From positions 61,450 through 94,185 of the forward strand of contig CACZMI010000008.1 of NCBI GenBank assembly GCA_902782245.1: 32,736 nt of DNA. Reading direction: 5' to 3'. A model generated the notes under the pieces. It was not told the DNA's origin. It saw only the letters and a program-made list of their open reading frames with translations, and made no database searches. Source of the DNA: an uncultured Bacteroidales bacterium (lineage in GTDB: Bacteria; Bacteroidota; Bacteroidia; Bacteroidales; Bacteroidaceae). Below, one piece after another: positions 22,651-31,900 of the stretch (position 1 is its first letter; the number at the start of each line of letters is the position of its first letter). The position numbers and the translations under genes are program-made.

Positions 22651-24393
22651 GAGTTCCAGGCCGAAAACTGATTCCAGCTCTTGTAGGGCTGGATTTTCTT
22701 TTTTCATGCGGGCGTAACGCTCCTCGCGGGTAAGAAGGTGCTCCACGTTACGTGACTGGTCAACAATGAGCTCCATATCTATGGCGGGGTTGCTGAACTG
22801 TTCGCGTATAAACCTGAGGATGCGGTCCTGTGCCTGACTGATTTCCTGAGCCATCATGGGGTTACCTGCCGTTACGGTAAACAGGGTATCGGACTTAACG
22901 GCGGGATGGCAGTTGATCATGCGGTTTTTAAGGGGAGTGTCCTGCTTGGGCAGTGTGGCTGCAAATTCATTCCATGAGTTTTGCAGGGCATCGGCAGTAA
23001 GGGGCTTGGCAGGATGCTGCTCCTGGTCTATAACCTGAACCGTCTGACGGCCGTGCGGCTGGTCGGGACGGCCTGCAGGCTTGTTCCCATAGATGGATGT
23101 GAATATGCTGCCGCCTTTAAGGGTAGGTATGGCACTCTTTCGCGCAGGCTGTGGCGTGGGTTGCTGGACGGTCTGTGCGGTGACCGGCTTGGCGGTGGCC
23201 TTGGGCGCTGTCGCTGCCGGAACTGCCTGTGCTGTGGCAGTTATCGTTTTAAAAATGGGGTGTAGTCTCTTGGGCTTGCGCCCACTACTGTCATCGTCTT
23301 CATCGGCCTGTGCAGCCTGAATGAGCGTGAGTTCCACCAACAGTCGCTTGTTCTTGCTTATGCGGTAGTTCAGGTCACAGTCATTGCATATCTTGAGAGC
23401 CCTGTAAAGGAACTTCTGAGAACATTTGGCTGCCTGTGTCTTGTAGCGTTCACGCATCTCGTCGCTCATCTCGAGCAGGGGCAGGGTGCAGGCATCACGG
23501 CTTACCAGCAGGTTGCGCAGATGCAGCATGAGTCCGCTTATAAGATGACTGCCGTCAAATCCCTTGGCCAGGATGTCGTTGAGCAGTACCATCGTGTCCG
23601 GGATGCGTTTCTCAAGGAACATATCCGTGAGGCGGAAGTAGTAGTCATAGTCTATGACGTTCAGATTCTCGATGGTTTTCTGATACGTTACCTGTCCGCC
23701 GGTAAAACTCACCACCTGGTCGAATATGGAAAGAGCGTCACGCATGCCGCCGTCCGATTTCTCCGCAATGACGGCAAGTGCTTCCTTATCGGCTGTGACA
23801 CCCTCTTTTTGTGCCACAGACGCAAGGTGCTCTATGATGTCCTTGTTGCTTATGCGGCCGAAATCGTAAATCTGGCAACGGGACAGTATGGTGGGGATGA
23901 TCTTATGCTTCTCGGTTGTGGCAAGGATGAAAATGGCATACTTGGGCGGTTCCTCCAGTGTCTTGAGGAAGGCGTTGAAGGCAGCCTGTGAAAGCATGTG
24001 TACCTCATCGATTATATAGACCTTGTACTTGCCGTTCATGGGCGGTATGCGTACCTGCTCGGTCAGGTTACGGATATCGTCGACTGAATTGTTGCTGGCG
24101 GCATCGAGCTCGAACACGTTGTATGAACGCAACTCTTCATTGAAACTCCTGCAAGACTCGCACTCGCCGCATGCCTCGCCGTCGGCACCCCGGTTGGTGC
24201 AGTTTATGGTCTTGGCGAAAATACGGGCGCAGGTGGTCTTGCCAACGCCGCGCGGACCGCAGAACAGATAGGTGTTGGCCAACTTGCCGCTGCTGATGGC
24301 ATTCTTGAGCGTTGTGGTAAGAGCCTTTTGGCCGACAACACTGTCAAATGTTACAGGACGGTATTTACGGGCCGATACGATGTAATCTTCCAT
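22645..24393 (-). CDS. dnaX: DNA polymerase III subunits gamma/tau
   Basis: The 582-residue clamp-loader protein starts MEDYIVSARKYRPVTFDSVV; a TTG four codons upstream is rejected. AAA+ motifs: Walker A GPRGVGKT (about 46-53), four zinc Cys (about 65, 75, 78, 81), Walker B IIDEVHM (about 127-133), sensor 1 ATT, and SRC (about 171-173) with the arginine finger. Domain III follows. The tau-like C-terminal part has a low-complexity Ala/Pro/Thr linker (about 380-430) and a final domain (about 470-582). It loads beta clamps encoded by dnaN at the other end of the window. Promoter box TATCTTTG lies at 24420-24413. Confidence 0.96.
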   Translation of the reverse strand: MEDYIVSARKYRPVTFDSVVGQKALTTTLKNAISSGKLANTYLFCGPRGVGKTTCARIFAKTINCTNRGADGEACGECESCRSFNEELRSYNVFELDAASNNSVDDIRNLTEQVRIPPMNGKYKVYIIDEVHMLSQAAFNAFLKTLEEPPKYAIFILATTEKHKIIPTILSRCQIYDFGRISNKDIIEHLASVAQKEGVTADKEALAVIAEKSDGGMRDALSIFDQVVSFTGGQVTYQKTIENLNVIDYDYYFRLTDMFLEKRIPDTMVLLNDILAKGFDGSHLISGLMLHLRNLLVSRDACTLPLLEMSDEMRERYKTQAAKCSQKFLYRALKICNDCDLNYRISKNKRLLVELTLIQAAQADEDDDSSGRKPKRLHPIFKTITATAQAVPAATAPKATAKPVTAQTVQQPTPQPARKSAIPTLKGGSIFTSIYGNKPAGRPDQPHGRQTVQVIDQEQHPAKPLTADALQNSWNEFAATLPKQDTPLKNRMINCHPAVKSDTLFTVTAGNPMMAQEISQAQDRILRFIREQFSNPAIDMELIVDQSRNVEHLLTREERYARMKKENPALQELESVFGLELR

Positions 24394-24412
24394 AATCGAA
24401 TCCAATAGTTTT

Positions 24413-24476
24413 CAAAGATACTCATTTTTTTCGGGCCTGACCTAAATAGAAACTCCGATTTTTTGAACTACTTTTG
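24413..24476. promoter_or_regulatory. Divergent -7 boxes of dnaX and divIC
   Basis: TATCTTTG on the minus strand (24420-24413) serves dnaX about 20 bases before its ATG. TACTTTTG on the plus strand (24469-24476) serves divIC, 18 bases before the ATG. The -33 elements are weak for both. Confidence 0.55.
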
Positions 24477-24494
24477 TATTGCCAAATACGTATT

Positions 24495-24800
24495 ATGGAC
24501 AACGGATTCCTGCCTCAATTCAAAGCCTTTCTGGGTAAGCACAAATACTTGATAGTGTTTGTACTGTTCCTGCTGGTGATGCTGGTGGCCAGCGACAACA
24601 GCATGGTGAAGCGTATGGTTCAGAAACGTGAGATACGCTCCCTCCAGGAACAGTTGCGTGAGAGTGCCGAGCAGAAACGCCAGAATGAGTTGATGCTTAA
24701 TGACCTTAACAATGACAGTCTTGTATTGGACCGAATAGCTCGTGAAAGATACAAAATGCACCGTGAGGATGAGGATCTTTTCATAGAAGAGCAGCGCTGA
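24495..24800 (+). CDS. divIC: DivIC/FtsB-type septum formation protein
   Basis: A 101-residue bitopic protein starting MDNGFLPQFKAFLGKH. There is one membrane helix (about 20-37, LIVFVLFLLVMLVASD), then a coiled coil (about 47-77: KREIRSLQEQLRESAEQKRQ) and a C-terminal conserved segment DRIARERYKMHREDEDLF, which is the FtsB/DivIC signature. It joins the division complex at the septum. The next gene starts 4 bases later, which implies one transcript. Confidence 0.9.
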   Translation: MDNGFLPQFKAFLGKHKYLIVFVLFLLVMLVASDNSMVKRMVQKREIRSLQEQLRESAEQKRQNELMLNDLNNDSLVLDRIARERYKMHREDEDLFIEEQR

Positions 24801-24804
24801 CAAC

Positions 24805-25227
24805 ATGAATAAGAAAGATAACAGGCTGATAGAGGCGTTCATGGTGACGGGAGGCTTGATGCTTCTTGCAGGTGCCGCCTCATACATAACCGGTTGGACA
24901 TATTCGCCCTATTTTTATCTGGTCGGATCGCTCTTGTTTGCAAGCGGCCAGTTAGCCGACCGGTATGAGGGTGATGATCCTATCGTAAAGCGTTTGCGTT
25001 TCCAACAGGTGCTTGGCGCCTTATTTCTGCTCCTTACCGCTGCGCTGATGTTCTCTGGGCCATTGCATGACCGTCTTTTGGCCGATATGGGAGAGGGCGG
25101 CAAGATGCGTTCGTTCCTGCTGGCCCTGACCCGTAAGAACAACTGGATCCTGACACTCTCCATCGGCGCTGTATTTGAACTCTATCCGGCGTTCAGAATG
25201 GACCGTATTTCTAAAGAAAGAGAGTGA
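24805..25227 (+). CDS. Four-TM membrane protein downstream of divIC
   Basis: A 140-residue protein with four hydrophobic segments (about 11-30, 33-50, 68-86, 111-130). Loops are short, except for a basic/acidic one (DRYEGDDPIVKRLRFQQ). I do not recognise a named family; proteins of this kind accompany divIC in Bacteroidales. It may be a division or envelope accessory, by context only. Bases 25228-25329 hold no gene; a weak CCGGTT/AACCGG stem plus T-run near 25300-25320 may be a terminator. Confidence 0.75.
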   Translation: MNKKDNRLIEAFMVTGGLMLLAGAASYITGWTYSPYFYLVGSLLFASGQLADRYEGDDPIVKRLRFQQVLGALFLLLTAALMFSGPLHDRLLADMGEGGKMRSFLLALTRKNNWILTLSIGAVFELYPAFRMDRISKERE

Positions 25228-25329
25228 TAAATCTAAACAGATACTAATACATTTAACAACTTTTAGCCGGTTAAGGGGTGGCTTTACATTAAAGAATAAT
25301 AAAACCGGTTTTTGTTTTTTGCTGTGTTG

Positions 25330-25337
25330 TAATTTTG
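25330..25337 (+). promoter_or_regulatory. -7 box for the DUF4369 lipoprotein gene
   Basis: TAATTTTG matches TAnnTTTG, preceded by T-rich sequence with TTTG at 25311-25314 (spacing about 15, shorter than usual). The ATG follows after 22 bases. Confidence 0.45.
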
Positions 25338-25359
25338 CGTGTCGCAAAAAGGATTTGAC

Positions 25360-26061
25360 ATGCTCAGACACCGCACTAATTTGGTCTTGACAATGGCAAG
25401 CTTGATGCTGGCCATGATGTCGTGCACCGGTCATTATAAGATAGACGGTGTCGTGGAGACCTTGGGTTATGAGGGCCGTGAGTTGTCACTTATTGAATTC
25501 CTTCCTTACCGCACCACAAAGGTTGATTCATGCATTGTCCGTCACGGCCGTTTCCAGATGACAGGTAAGGCCGATACCACACGCCTTGTGTTCCTTTGCA
25601 AGGATAACCGCCCGATTATTCCGGTTTACATTGAGAAGGGAAATGCCAAGATTACTCTGCTTCCCACGGAGATGACGGTATCCGGTACACGACAGAATGA
25701 CCTCTTCTACAGTTTCCTCAAACAGAAGATAGCATACGACAACAGTTATGAGGATATGTCTCAGAGACGTATCTCCATGTCCCGTCAGGGCCTGGATGCG
25801 CGCCGTATGGAAATCATTCAGGATTCTCTCCGCATAATTGTGGACGAGTGTGAGGAGATGATATGCGACTTTATGGCCCTGAATTATAATGAGCCGGCTG
25901 CGGTGGGCGTGTTCATGATGCTCAGTGCAGGTCCTGCAAATGATGTTCCGGCACTTATAAAGAGAATTCTGGATGCTGCCCCGGATTATTTCCTTGAACA
26001 GTCATATGTGGACGGATATACCCGTCGCATGGGTTATAACCGTTTGGGTTCTGTTGATTAA
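25360..26061 (+). CDS. DUF4369-domain lipoprotein
   Basis: The start MLRHRTNLVLTMASLMLAMM gives a lipoprotein signal with lipobox MMSC (about residue 22). DUF4369 follows (about 25-115: YKIDGVVETLGYEGRELSL; IIPVYIEKGNAKITLLPTEM), then a helical domain. Such domains usually precede a thioredoxin domain, but here the protein stops at 233 residues without one, so it is a short form of the family rather than an oxidoreductase. It probably sits in the inner face of the outer membrane. Its stop overlaps the convergent plsC stop by 4 bases, leaving no room for a terminator. Confidence 0.82.
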   Translation: MLRHRTNLVLTMASLMLAMMSCTGHYKIDGVVETLGYEGRELSLIEFLPYRTTKVDSCIVRHGRFQMTGKADTTRLVFLCKDNRPIIPVYIEKGNAKITLLPTEMTVSGTRQNDLFYSFLKQKIAYDNSYEDMSQRRISMSRQGLDARRMEIIQDSLRIIVDECEEMICDFMALNYNEPAAVGVFMMLSAGPANDVPALIKRILDAAPDYFLEQSYVDGYTRRMGYNRLGSVD

Positions 26062-26804
26062 TTCCCTTTGTCAAGGGTTTCCTGGATTATTTCGCTTACT
26101 TTCTGTGCAGTCTCATTCATAGCCTGAGTCTGCTCCTGCTCTGTGGGTCCCACATCGGTACGCGGCATTATCGGTGCATGAATGGTCATGCGTACCGGAT
26201 GCCAGGTTACTGATTTTGCATGGCGTGACATTACATCGTAGTTTCCGTCGATTGTAACGGGCAGGATGGGGAGCTGCAACTCCTGCGATATCATAAATGC
26301 TCCGCGTTTGAATCGGCCCATCTTGCCGTCAGGAGTACGGGTACCCTCGGGGAATATCACTACCGACATGCCGTTCTTGAGTTTGGACTCGGCCTTACGG
26401 ATGCTCTCCATGGATTTTACCCTCGAGCTGCGCTCTATGAATATGTGGCCGGCCATATAGCATGCCCAACCTACGAACGGGATCTTGCCCAGTTCCTTTT
26501 TCATTACCCATTTGAACTTAACGCCCAGGAATCCGTACATCAGGAATGCGTCCCAGTAACTCTGATGGTTGGCGGCCACCACGTATGACTGGCCTTTTTG
26601 GATATTCTCACGACCCTCAACGTGAATGGGGATGAAGAACAGACGATAGAAAAGGCGTCCCCAGATCATTCCGGGCCAGTAGCCCCAGAAACGGTCATTG
26701 AAGATTGAACCTATCATTGTGGTGAGCGCTACGATGATGGTAATGACAATCATCAGGGGCAGCGCAATGCAAATCTGGTAGACAAGATATAATGCTCTGA
26801 TCAT
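26058..26804 (-). CDS. plsC: 1-acyl-sn-glycerol-3-phosphate acyltransferase
   Basis: A 248-residue membrane-bound acyltransferase. Block I NHQSYWD (HX4D, about 78-84), the GHIFIERSS block, block III FPEGTRTPDGKMGRFKRGAF (about 149-168) and block IV LPVTIDGN are present. An N-terminal hydrophobic pair of segments (about 5-33) anchors it. It acylates lysophosphatidate to phosphatidate. Its start overlaps the pyrC stop by 4 bases (26801-26804). The pyrC pairing is probably only transcriptional. Confidence 0.93.
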   Translation of the reverse strand: MIRALYLVYQICIALPLMIVITIIVALTTMIGSIFNDRFWGYWPGMIWGRLFYRLFFIPIHVEGRENIQKGQSYVVAANHQSYWDAFLMYGFLGVKFKWVMKKELGKIPFVGWACYMAGHIFIERSSRVKSMESIRKAESKLKNGMSVVIFPEGTRTPDGKMGRFKRGAFMISQELQLPILPVTIDGNYDVMSRHAKSVTWHPVRMTIHAPIMPRTDVGPTEQEQTQAMNETAQKVSEIIQETLDKGN

Positions 26805-28138
26805 AATCTGTTGAATTCTACTGGTTTTCCTTTTATTTCTGTATCAAACTTTCCTTCATTATAGACGGCGCGGCCGTTCACCCAGGTGGTGCATACCTTC
26901 CAGTGGAACTGCTCGCCTTCAAACGGTGTCCAGCCGCATTTGTTGGGCACATCGGCATTGGATACCTTGTAGCCCTGGTCAGAACGTGATACCAGCGTCA
27001 GGTCTGCCTTGTAGCCCTGGCGTATGTATCCGCGCTCCCTGATGCTGAATATCTGTGCGGGGTTGTGGCACATGAGCCTTACCACATCGGTCATCTGCAT
27101 TATGCCGGCCGATGCCAACTCCAGCATTGATATGAGCGAGTAGGGCAGAACGGGCATGCCAGATGCGGCGCTCTTGCATCCTCCCTGCTTCTCGGAGAGC
27201 AGGTGCGGGGCGTGGTCGGTGCCTATCACGTCTATGCGGCCGTCGGTGAGCGCAAGGCGCAGGGCCTGGCGGTCGGCGGCGGTCTTGATGGCGGGATTGC
27301 ACTTTATCAGCGTGCCCTTGTGGTCATAATCGGCATCGGTGAACCACAGGTGGGCGGGGCAGGCCTCGGCTGTGAACTGCTTGCTCTGCAACGGATGGTT
27401 ATTGAACAGGTTCAGTTCATGGGCTGTGGTAAGGTGCAGAATGTGAAGGTGCACGTTGGTTCCTGCAGCCACATCAAGCGCCTTTGAGGTCGATGCGTAG
27501 CACGCCTCCTCGCTGCGTATGAGCGGGTGATATTTTACGGGAGGCTCACTGCCCAGTTGGCTTACGTAGCGCTCCATGTTTGCGTTTATGATAGATGTCT
27601 CCTCACAGTGTACTGCAACGGGTACTGTGGCGGCCCGGAACAGCGCCTTGAGTGATGCGGCATCGTCCAGCAGCATTCCGCCGGTACTGGAACCCATAAA
27701 GAGTTTGACTCCGCAGACTTTTGCAGGGTCAATCTTTTCAATCTGGTCCAGGTTGGTGTGGGTGGCGCCCAGGTAGAAACTGTGGTTTACCAGACAGGTC
27801 TCTGCGGCGTGGTCAAACTTATCCTGGAGTGCCTGGAGCGTAACCGTCTGGGGTACGCAGTTGGGCATATCGAATATGGTTGTCACACCTCCCATTGCGG
27901 CAGCAAGGCTCTCGGTGGACATATCGGCCTTATGGGTCAGGCCGGGATCACGGAAATGTACGTGATCATCGATCACGCCGGGCAGGAGCCACTTTCCCGC
28001 AGCCTCAATAACTGTATCGGCCGTGGGAGCATCGGACGTAAAGATACCGGCTATGGTGTCGTTTTCAATAAGGACCGATGCGCGCTGCACCTGCCCTTCA
28101 TTTACCACCATAGCGTCTTTTATCAGCGTCCTGCTCAT
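26801..28138 (-). CDS. pyrC: Dihydroorotase
   Basis: A 445-residue amidohydrolase of class I dihydroorotase type, closing carbamoyl-aspartate to dihydroorotate in pyrimidine synthesis. Metal motif DDHVHFRDPG (about 57-66), a Lys at GVKLFMGSSTGG (about 143-154; possibly carboxylated), HCEE (about 177-180), HILHLTT and GTDHAPH (C-terminal catalytic Asp) are all present. The length fits the larger dihydroorotase type. The ATG overlaps the glycosyltransferase stop (TAATG), so it is translated with it. Confidence 0.95.
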   Translation of the reverse strand: MSRTLIKDAMVVNEGQVQRASVLIENDTIAGIFTSDAPTADTVIEAAGKWLLPGVIDDHVHFRDPGLTHKADMSTESLAAAMGGVTTIFDMPNCVPQTVTLQALQDKFDHAAETCLVNHSFYLGATHTNLDQIEKIDPAKVCGVKLFMGSSTGGMLLDDAASLKALFRAATVPVAVHCEETSIINANMERYVSQLGSEPPVKYHPLIRSEEACYASTSKALDVAAGTNVHLHILHLTTAHELNLFNNHPLQSKQFTAEACPAHLWFTDADYDHKGTLIKCNPAIKTAADRQALRLALTDGRIDVIGTDHAPHLLSEKQGGCKSAASGMPVLPYSLISMLELASAGIMQMTDVVRLMCHNPAQIFSIRERGYIRQGYKADLTLVSRSDQGYKVSNADVPNKCGWTPFEGEQFHWKVCTTWVNGRAVYNEGKFDTEIKGKPVEFNRL

Positions 28139-28899
28139 TATGCTTGCGGGGCTTGGGGCTTTTGGGGATATTTACGGAACCAGCTGGCAATCTTGAGGCG
28201 GATGACGCCGAACAGGGCCTCGCTGAATATGCCTCCGCTCATCTTGGATGTACCGAGTTCGCGGTTTACGAATATAACGGGCACCTCCTTGATCTTGAAG
28301 CCGCACTTGTAGGCGGTAAATTTCATCTCAATCTGGAAGGCGTAACCCTTAAAGTGTATCTTGTCCAGCTCAATGGTCTCCAGAACCTGGCGGCGGTAGC
28401 ATTTGAATCCGGCGGTGGTGTCGTGTACGGGCAGACCGGTTACAAAATGCACGTACTTGGATGCAAAATATGACATCAGCACGCGTCCCATGGGCCAGTT
28501 GACAACATTCACGCCGCTCACGTATCGGGAGCCTATGGCTACGTCGTAACCCTCGTCGCGGCAGGCACTCAGCAGGCGGGGCAGATCGGACGGAGCGTGT
28601 GAGAAATCGGCATCCATCTCAAAGATGTAGTCGTATCCGCGCTCAATGCACCACTTGAAACCGGTGATGTATGCAGTACCCAAGCCCAGCTTGCCGCTGC
28701 GCTCCACAATAAAGAGGCGGTCCTTGAAATCGGTCTCCATCAGGCCTTTCACGATGGCTGCGGTGCCGTCGGGTGATCCGTCGTCAATAATCAGTATGTT
28801 GAAATTATCCTCCAACGCCATGACTGCGCGGATGATATTCTCTATGTTCTCCTTCTCGTTATAGGTGGGGATAATTACTATGCTCTGGTTAGTTTTCAT
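28138..28899 (-). CDS. Polyprenol monophosphomannose synthase-type glycosyltransferase
   Basis: The start MKTNQSIVIIPTYNEKENIE is used. The family 2 fold includes LIIDDGSPDGT (about 36-46), the DxD motif in FEMDADFSHAP, and an acceptor region IGSRYVSGVNVVNW. It resembles DPM1 and lacks the C-terminal membrane helices of some bacterial forms. It should load a sugar onto undecaprenyl phosphate for glycan work outside the membrane. The open frame continues 25 codons upstream into the palindrome 28931-28971; those codons are not expected to be translated, as the transcript likely starts downstream. Confidence 0.9.
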   Translation of the reverse strand: MKTNQSIVIIPTYNEKENIENIIRAVMALEDNFNILIIDDGSPDGTAAIVKGLMETDFKDRLFIVERSGKLGLGTAYITGFKWCIERGYDYIFEMDADFSHAPSDLPRLLSACRDEGYDVAIGSRYVSGVNVVNWPMGRVLMSYFASKYVHFVTGLPVHDTTAGFKCYRRQVLETIELDKIHFKGYAFQIEMKFTAYKCGFKIKEVPVIFVNRELGTSKMSGGIFSEALFGVIRLKIASWFRKYPQKPQAPQA

Positions 28900-28920
28900 A
28901 GTTTGTTCTAATATAACGCA

Positions 28921-28983
28921 CAAATATAATAAAAAGGTGCCAAAAGGGACGGTTCCGTTTGTCACCTTTTTCATTTATCTTTG
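28921..28983. promoter_or_regulatory. Divergent promoters separated by a palindrome (glycosyltransferase / mfd)
   Basis: TATATTTG on the minus strand (28928-28921) and TATCTTTG on the plus strand (28976-28983) are both consensus -7 boxes. The gap contains an imperfect palindrome (AAAAAGGTG at 28931-28939 with CACCTTTTT at 28963-28971, and a partly matched inner arm around AAAAGGGAC). The -33 regions lie within this palindrome. For mfd the start point would fall about 2 bases before the ATG, so the message would be nearly leaderless. Confidence 0.6.
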
Positions 28984-28991
28984 CAGGTGCT

Positions 28992-31900
28992 ATGACATTG
29001 GCGGATCTTAGTGGCTTTTACGGCGGGTTGGCGCAGACCAAGGCGCTGCTTAAGGAACTTGCGGGAAAACGCACCGGAAACGTTTTCCTGCAGGGGCTCC
29101 GTGCGTCTTCAGCTCCGCTTTTGTTCTGTGGAGTGGCCCGGAACGGGGTTAAACCCTGTATCCTTATAATACTAAATGACCAGGAGGAGGCTGCATATTT
29201 CTATCACGACATGGTGCAGACCATGGGTGATAAGGATGTGCTCTATTTCCCGTCGGCATTCCGCCGCGCTGCCAAGTACGGACAGAAGGACGATGCCAGC
29301 GAGATACTGCGCACGGAGGTGCTGAGCCGCCTTACCACCGTTGAGCCTGGGGCCCGTACGCTGGTAATTGTGACATCGGCCGATGCACTGGCCGAAAAGG
29401 TGGTATCCAAATCCAGCCTGGAGGACAAGTCCATACGCATCAGCGTAGGTGAGACGCTGGACCGCGAGGAGCTGCAGAACCTGCTGCTGGATCTTGGGTT
29501 CAACCGCGTGGATTACGTCTATGAACCGGGACAGTTTGCCCTGCACGGCAGCATTCTGGATGTATTCTCGTTCTCATCGGAATACCCCTACAGACTGGAT
29601 TTCTTTGGTGATGACATAGACAGCATCCGCCAGTTCTCGGTCGATACACAGCTCTCAACAGACAAGAAAGACAGCGTGGTGGTTGTGCCCGATATGGATA
29701 AGGTGGAGGGCGCACAGGTATCGCTGATGGATTTCCTGCCGGCCGATACCGTGCTGGCTGTCAAGGATTTGCTGCTAACCGCTGACCGCATGACCACAGT
29801 AAGCCGTGAAGTGGCCGACCAGGAGAGTATGGCTGCCCGAATGCGCATAGCTAACGCCGCCGCAGGCTCTGAAGCCAACGCCAATGCCAACGCCAACGTT
29901 GAGATGCCGCACTTGCTTACGGCAGAAGACTTCCTGCGCAAGACCACCGATTTCCGCGTGGTGGAGTTCGGCAACAAACCCACCGGTGTGGCATCGGTAA
30001 CAATCACATTTGATACAACACCGCAGCCGCTGTTCCACAAGAACTTTGACCTGGTATCGCAGACGCTGACCGATTATATTGTAAAGGGCTACAGGATTTA
30101 TATCTTGACCGATAACCCCAAGCAGGGGGAGCGCCTGCACGATATATTTACCGAGCGCGGCGAGAACATACAGTTTGAGACCATAGGCAAGACTCTGCAT
30201 GAGGGATTTGCCGACGGTATCCTTAAGTGCTGCTTCTTTACTGATCATCAGATATTTGACCGATACCACAAGTATAACCTGCGCAGCGAGCGTGCCCGCA
30301 ACGGAAAGGTGGCGCTTACGCTCAAGGAACTCCAGGAGTTCCAGATTGGCGATTATGTGGTCCACATGGATCACGGCGTGGGCAAGTTTGGCGGACTGGT
30401 GCGCGTGCCTCAGGGTAACGGATATCAGGAGAAGATAAAGATCATCTACAAGAATGACGATGTGGTGTTTGTCTCCATCCACGCCCTGCACAAGGTTTCC
30501 AAGTACAAGGGCAAGGAGGGTGAGGAGCCGCATATAAACAAGCTGGGTACCGGTGCCTGGGAAAACCTTAAGGAGCGTACCAAGGGCAAGATCAAGGATA
30601 TTGCACGTGACCTTATCAAACTCTATGCCAAGCGATTGGAGGAGAAAGGCTTTGCCTACAGTCCCGACTCATATCTGCAGAACGAGCTGGAGGCCAGTTT
30701 CATGTATGAGGATACGCCCGATCAGCTCAAGGCCACCCAGGACGTAAAGCAGGATATGGAGAGCAGCCGCCCCATGGACCGTCTTATCTGCGGTGATGTA
30801 GGCTTCGGCAAGACCGAGGTTGCCATACGTGCCGCCTTCAAGGCTGTGGCCGATAACAAGCAGGTGGCCGTTCTGGTGCCTACCACAATCCTGGCATTCC
30901 AGCACTATCAGACATTCCGTGACCGATTGAAGGATTTCCCGTGCCGTGTGGAGTATCTGTCACGCGCCCGCAGCGCCGCTCAGACCACCGCAATACTGGA
31001 GGACCTTAAGAACGGCAAGATAGATATAGTAATAGGTACTCATAAACTCATCGGCAAGCAGGTCAAGTTCAAGGACCTGGGCCTGCTCATAATCGATGAG
31101 GAGCAGAAATTCGGCGTATCGGTCAAGGAAAAACTCAAACAGCTGCGTGCCAACGTGGATGTGCTCACCATGACCGCCACACCTATACCGCGCACTCTGC
31201 AGTTCTCGCTCATGGGCGCCCGTGACCTCTCCGTGATCCAGACCCCGCCACCCAACCGCTATCCCATACAGACCGAACTCCATGTGTTCAGTCCCGATAT
31301 CATCCGCGAGGCCGTCAACTTTGAGATGAGCCGCAACGGACAGCTCTTTATCGTGAGCAACCGCATATCGTCGCTGCCGGATCTGGCAGCCATAGTGGAA
31401 CGTGAGGTGCCCGATGCCCGCGTGGCCATCGGTCATGGACAGATGGACCCTGATGAACTGGAAAAGATACTTACCGGATTCATTAACTATGACTACGATG
31501 TGCTCATTGCCACATCCATCATTGAGAACGGAATCGATATACCCAACGCAAATACAATCATCGTCAACTCCGCCCAGAACTTTGGTCTGAGTGACCTGCA
31601 CCAGATGCGAGGCCGAGTAGGGCGTTCCAACAGGAAAGCGTTCTGCTATCTGCTGGCACCGCCTTTGGCATCACTGTCCGATGAGTCCCGCCGCCGCTTG
31701 CAGGCCATTGAGAGTTTCAGCGATCTGGGCAGCGGAATCCAACTGGCCCTGCAGGACCTTGATATACGTGGTGCCGGTAACCTGCTGGGTGCCGAGCAGA
31801 GCGGATTCATAGCCGATTTGGGTTACGAGACCTATCAGAAGATACTTAAGGAGGCTGTCCGCGAACTTAAGAACGATGAGTTTCAGGATCTGTTCCGCGA

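Noticed and set aside
25160-25330. Strong terminator after the divIC operon
   Set aside because: Only a 6-bp CCGGTT/AACCGG stem with a long loop is visible before the T-run; too weak to list as a terminator.
29775-31601. Long minus-strand open frames opposite mfd
   Set aside because: They are antisense to a full-length mfd with all motifs and show no recognisable protein features.
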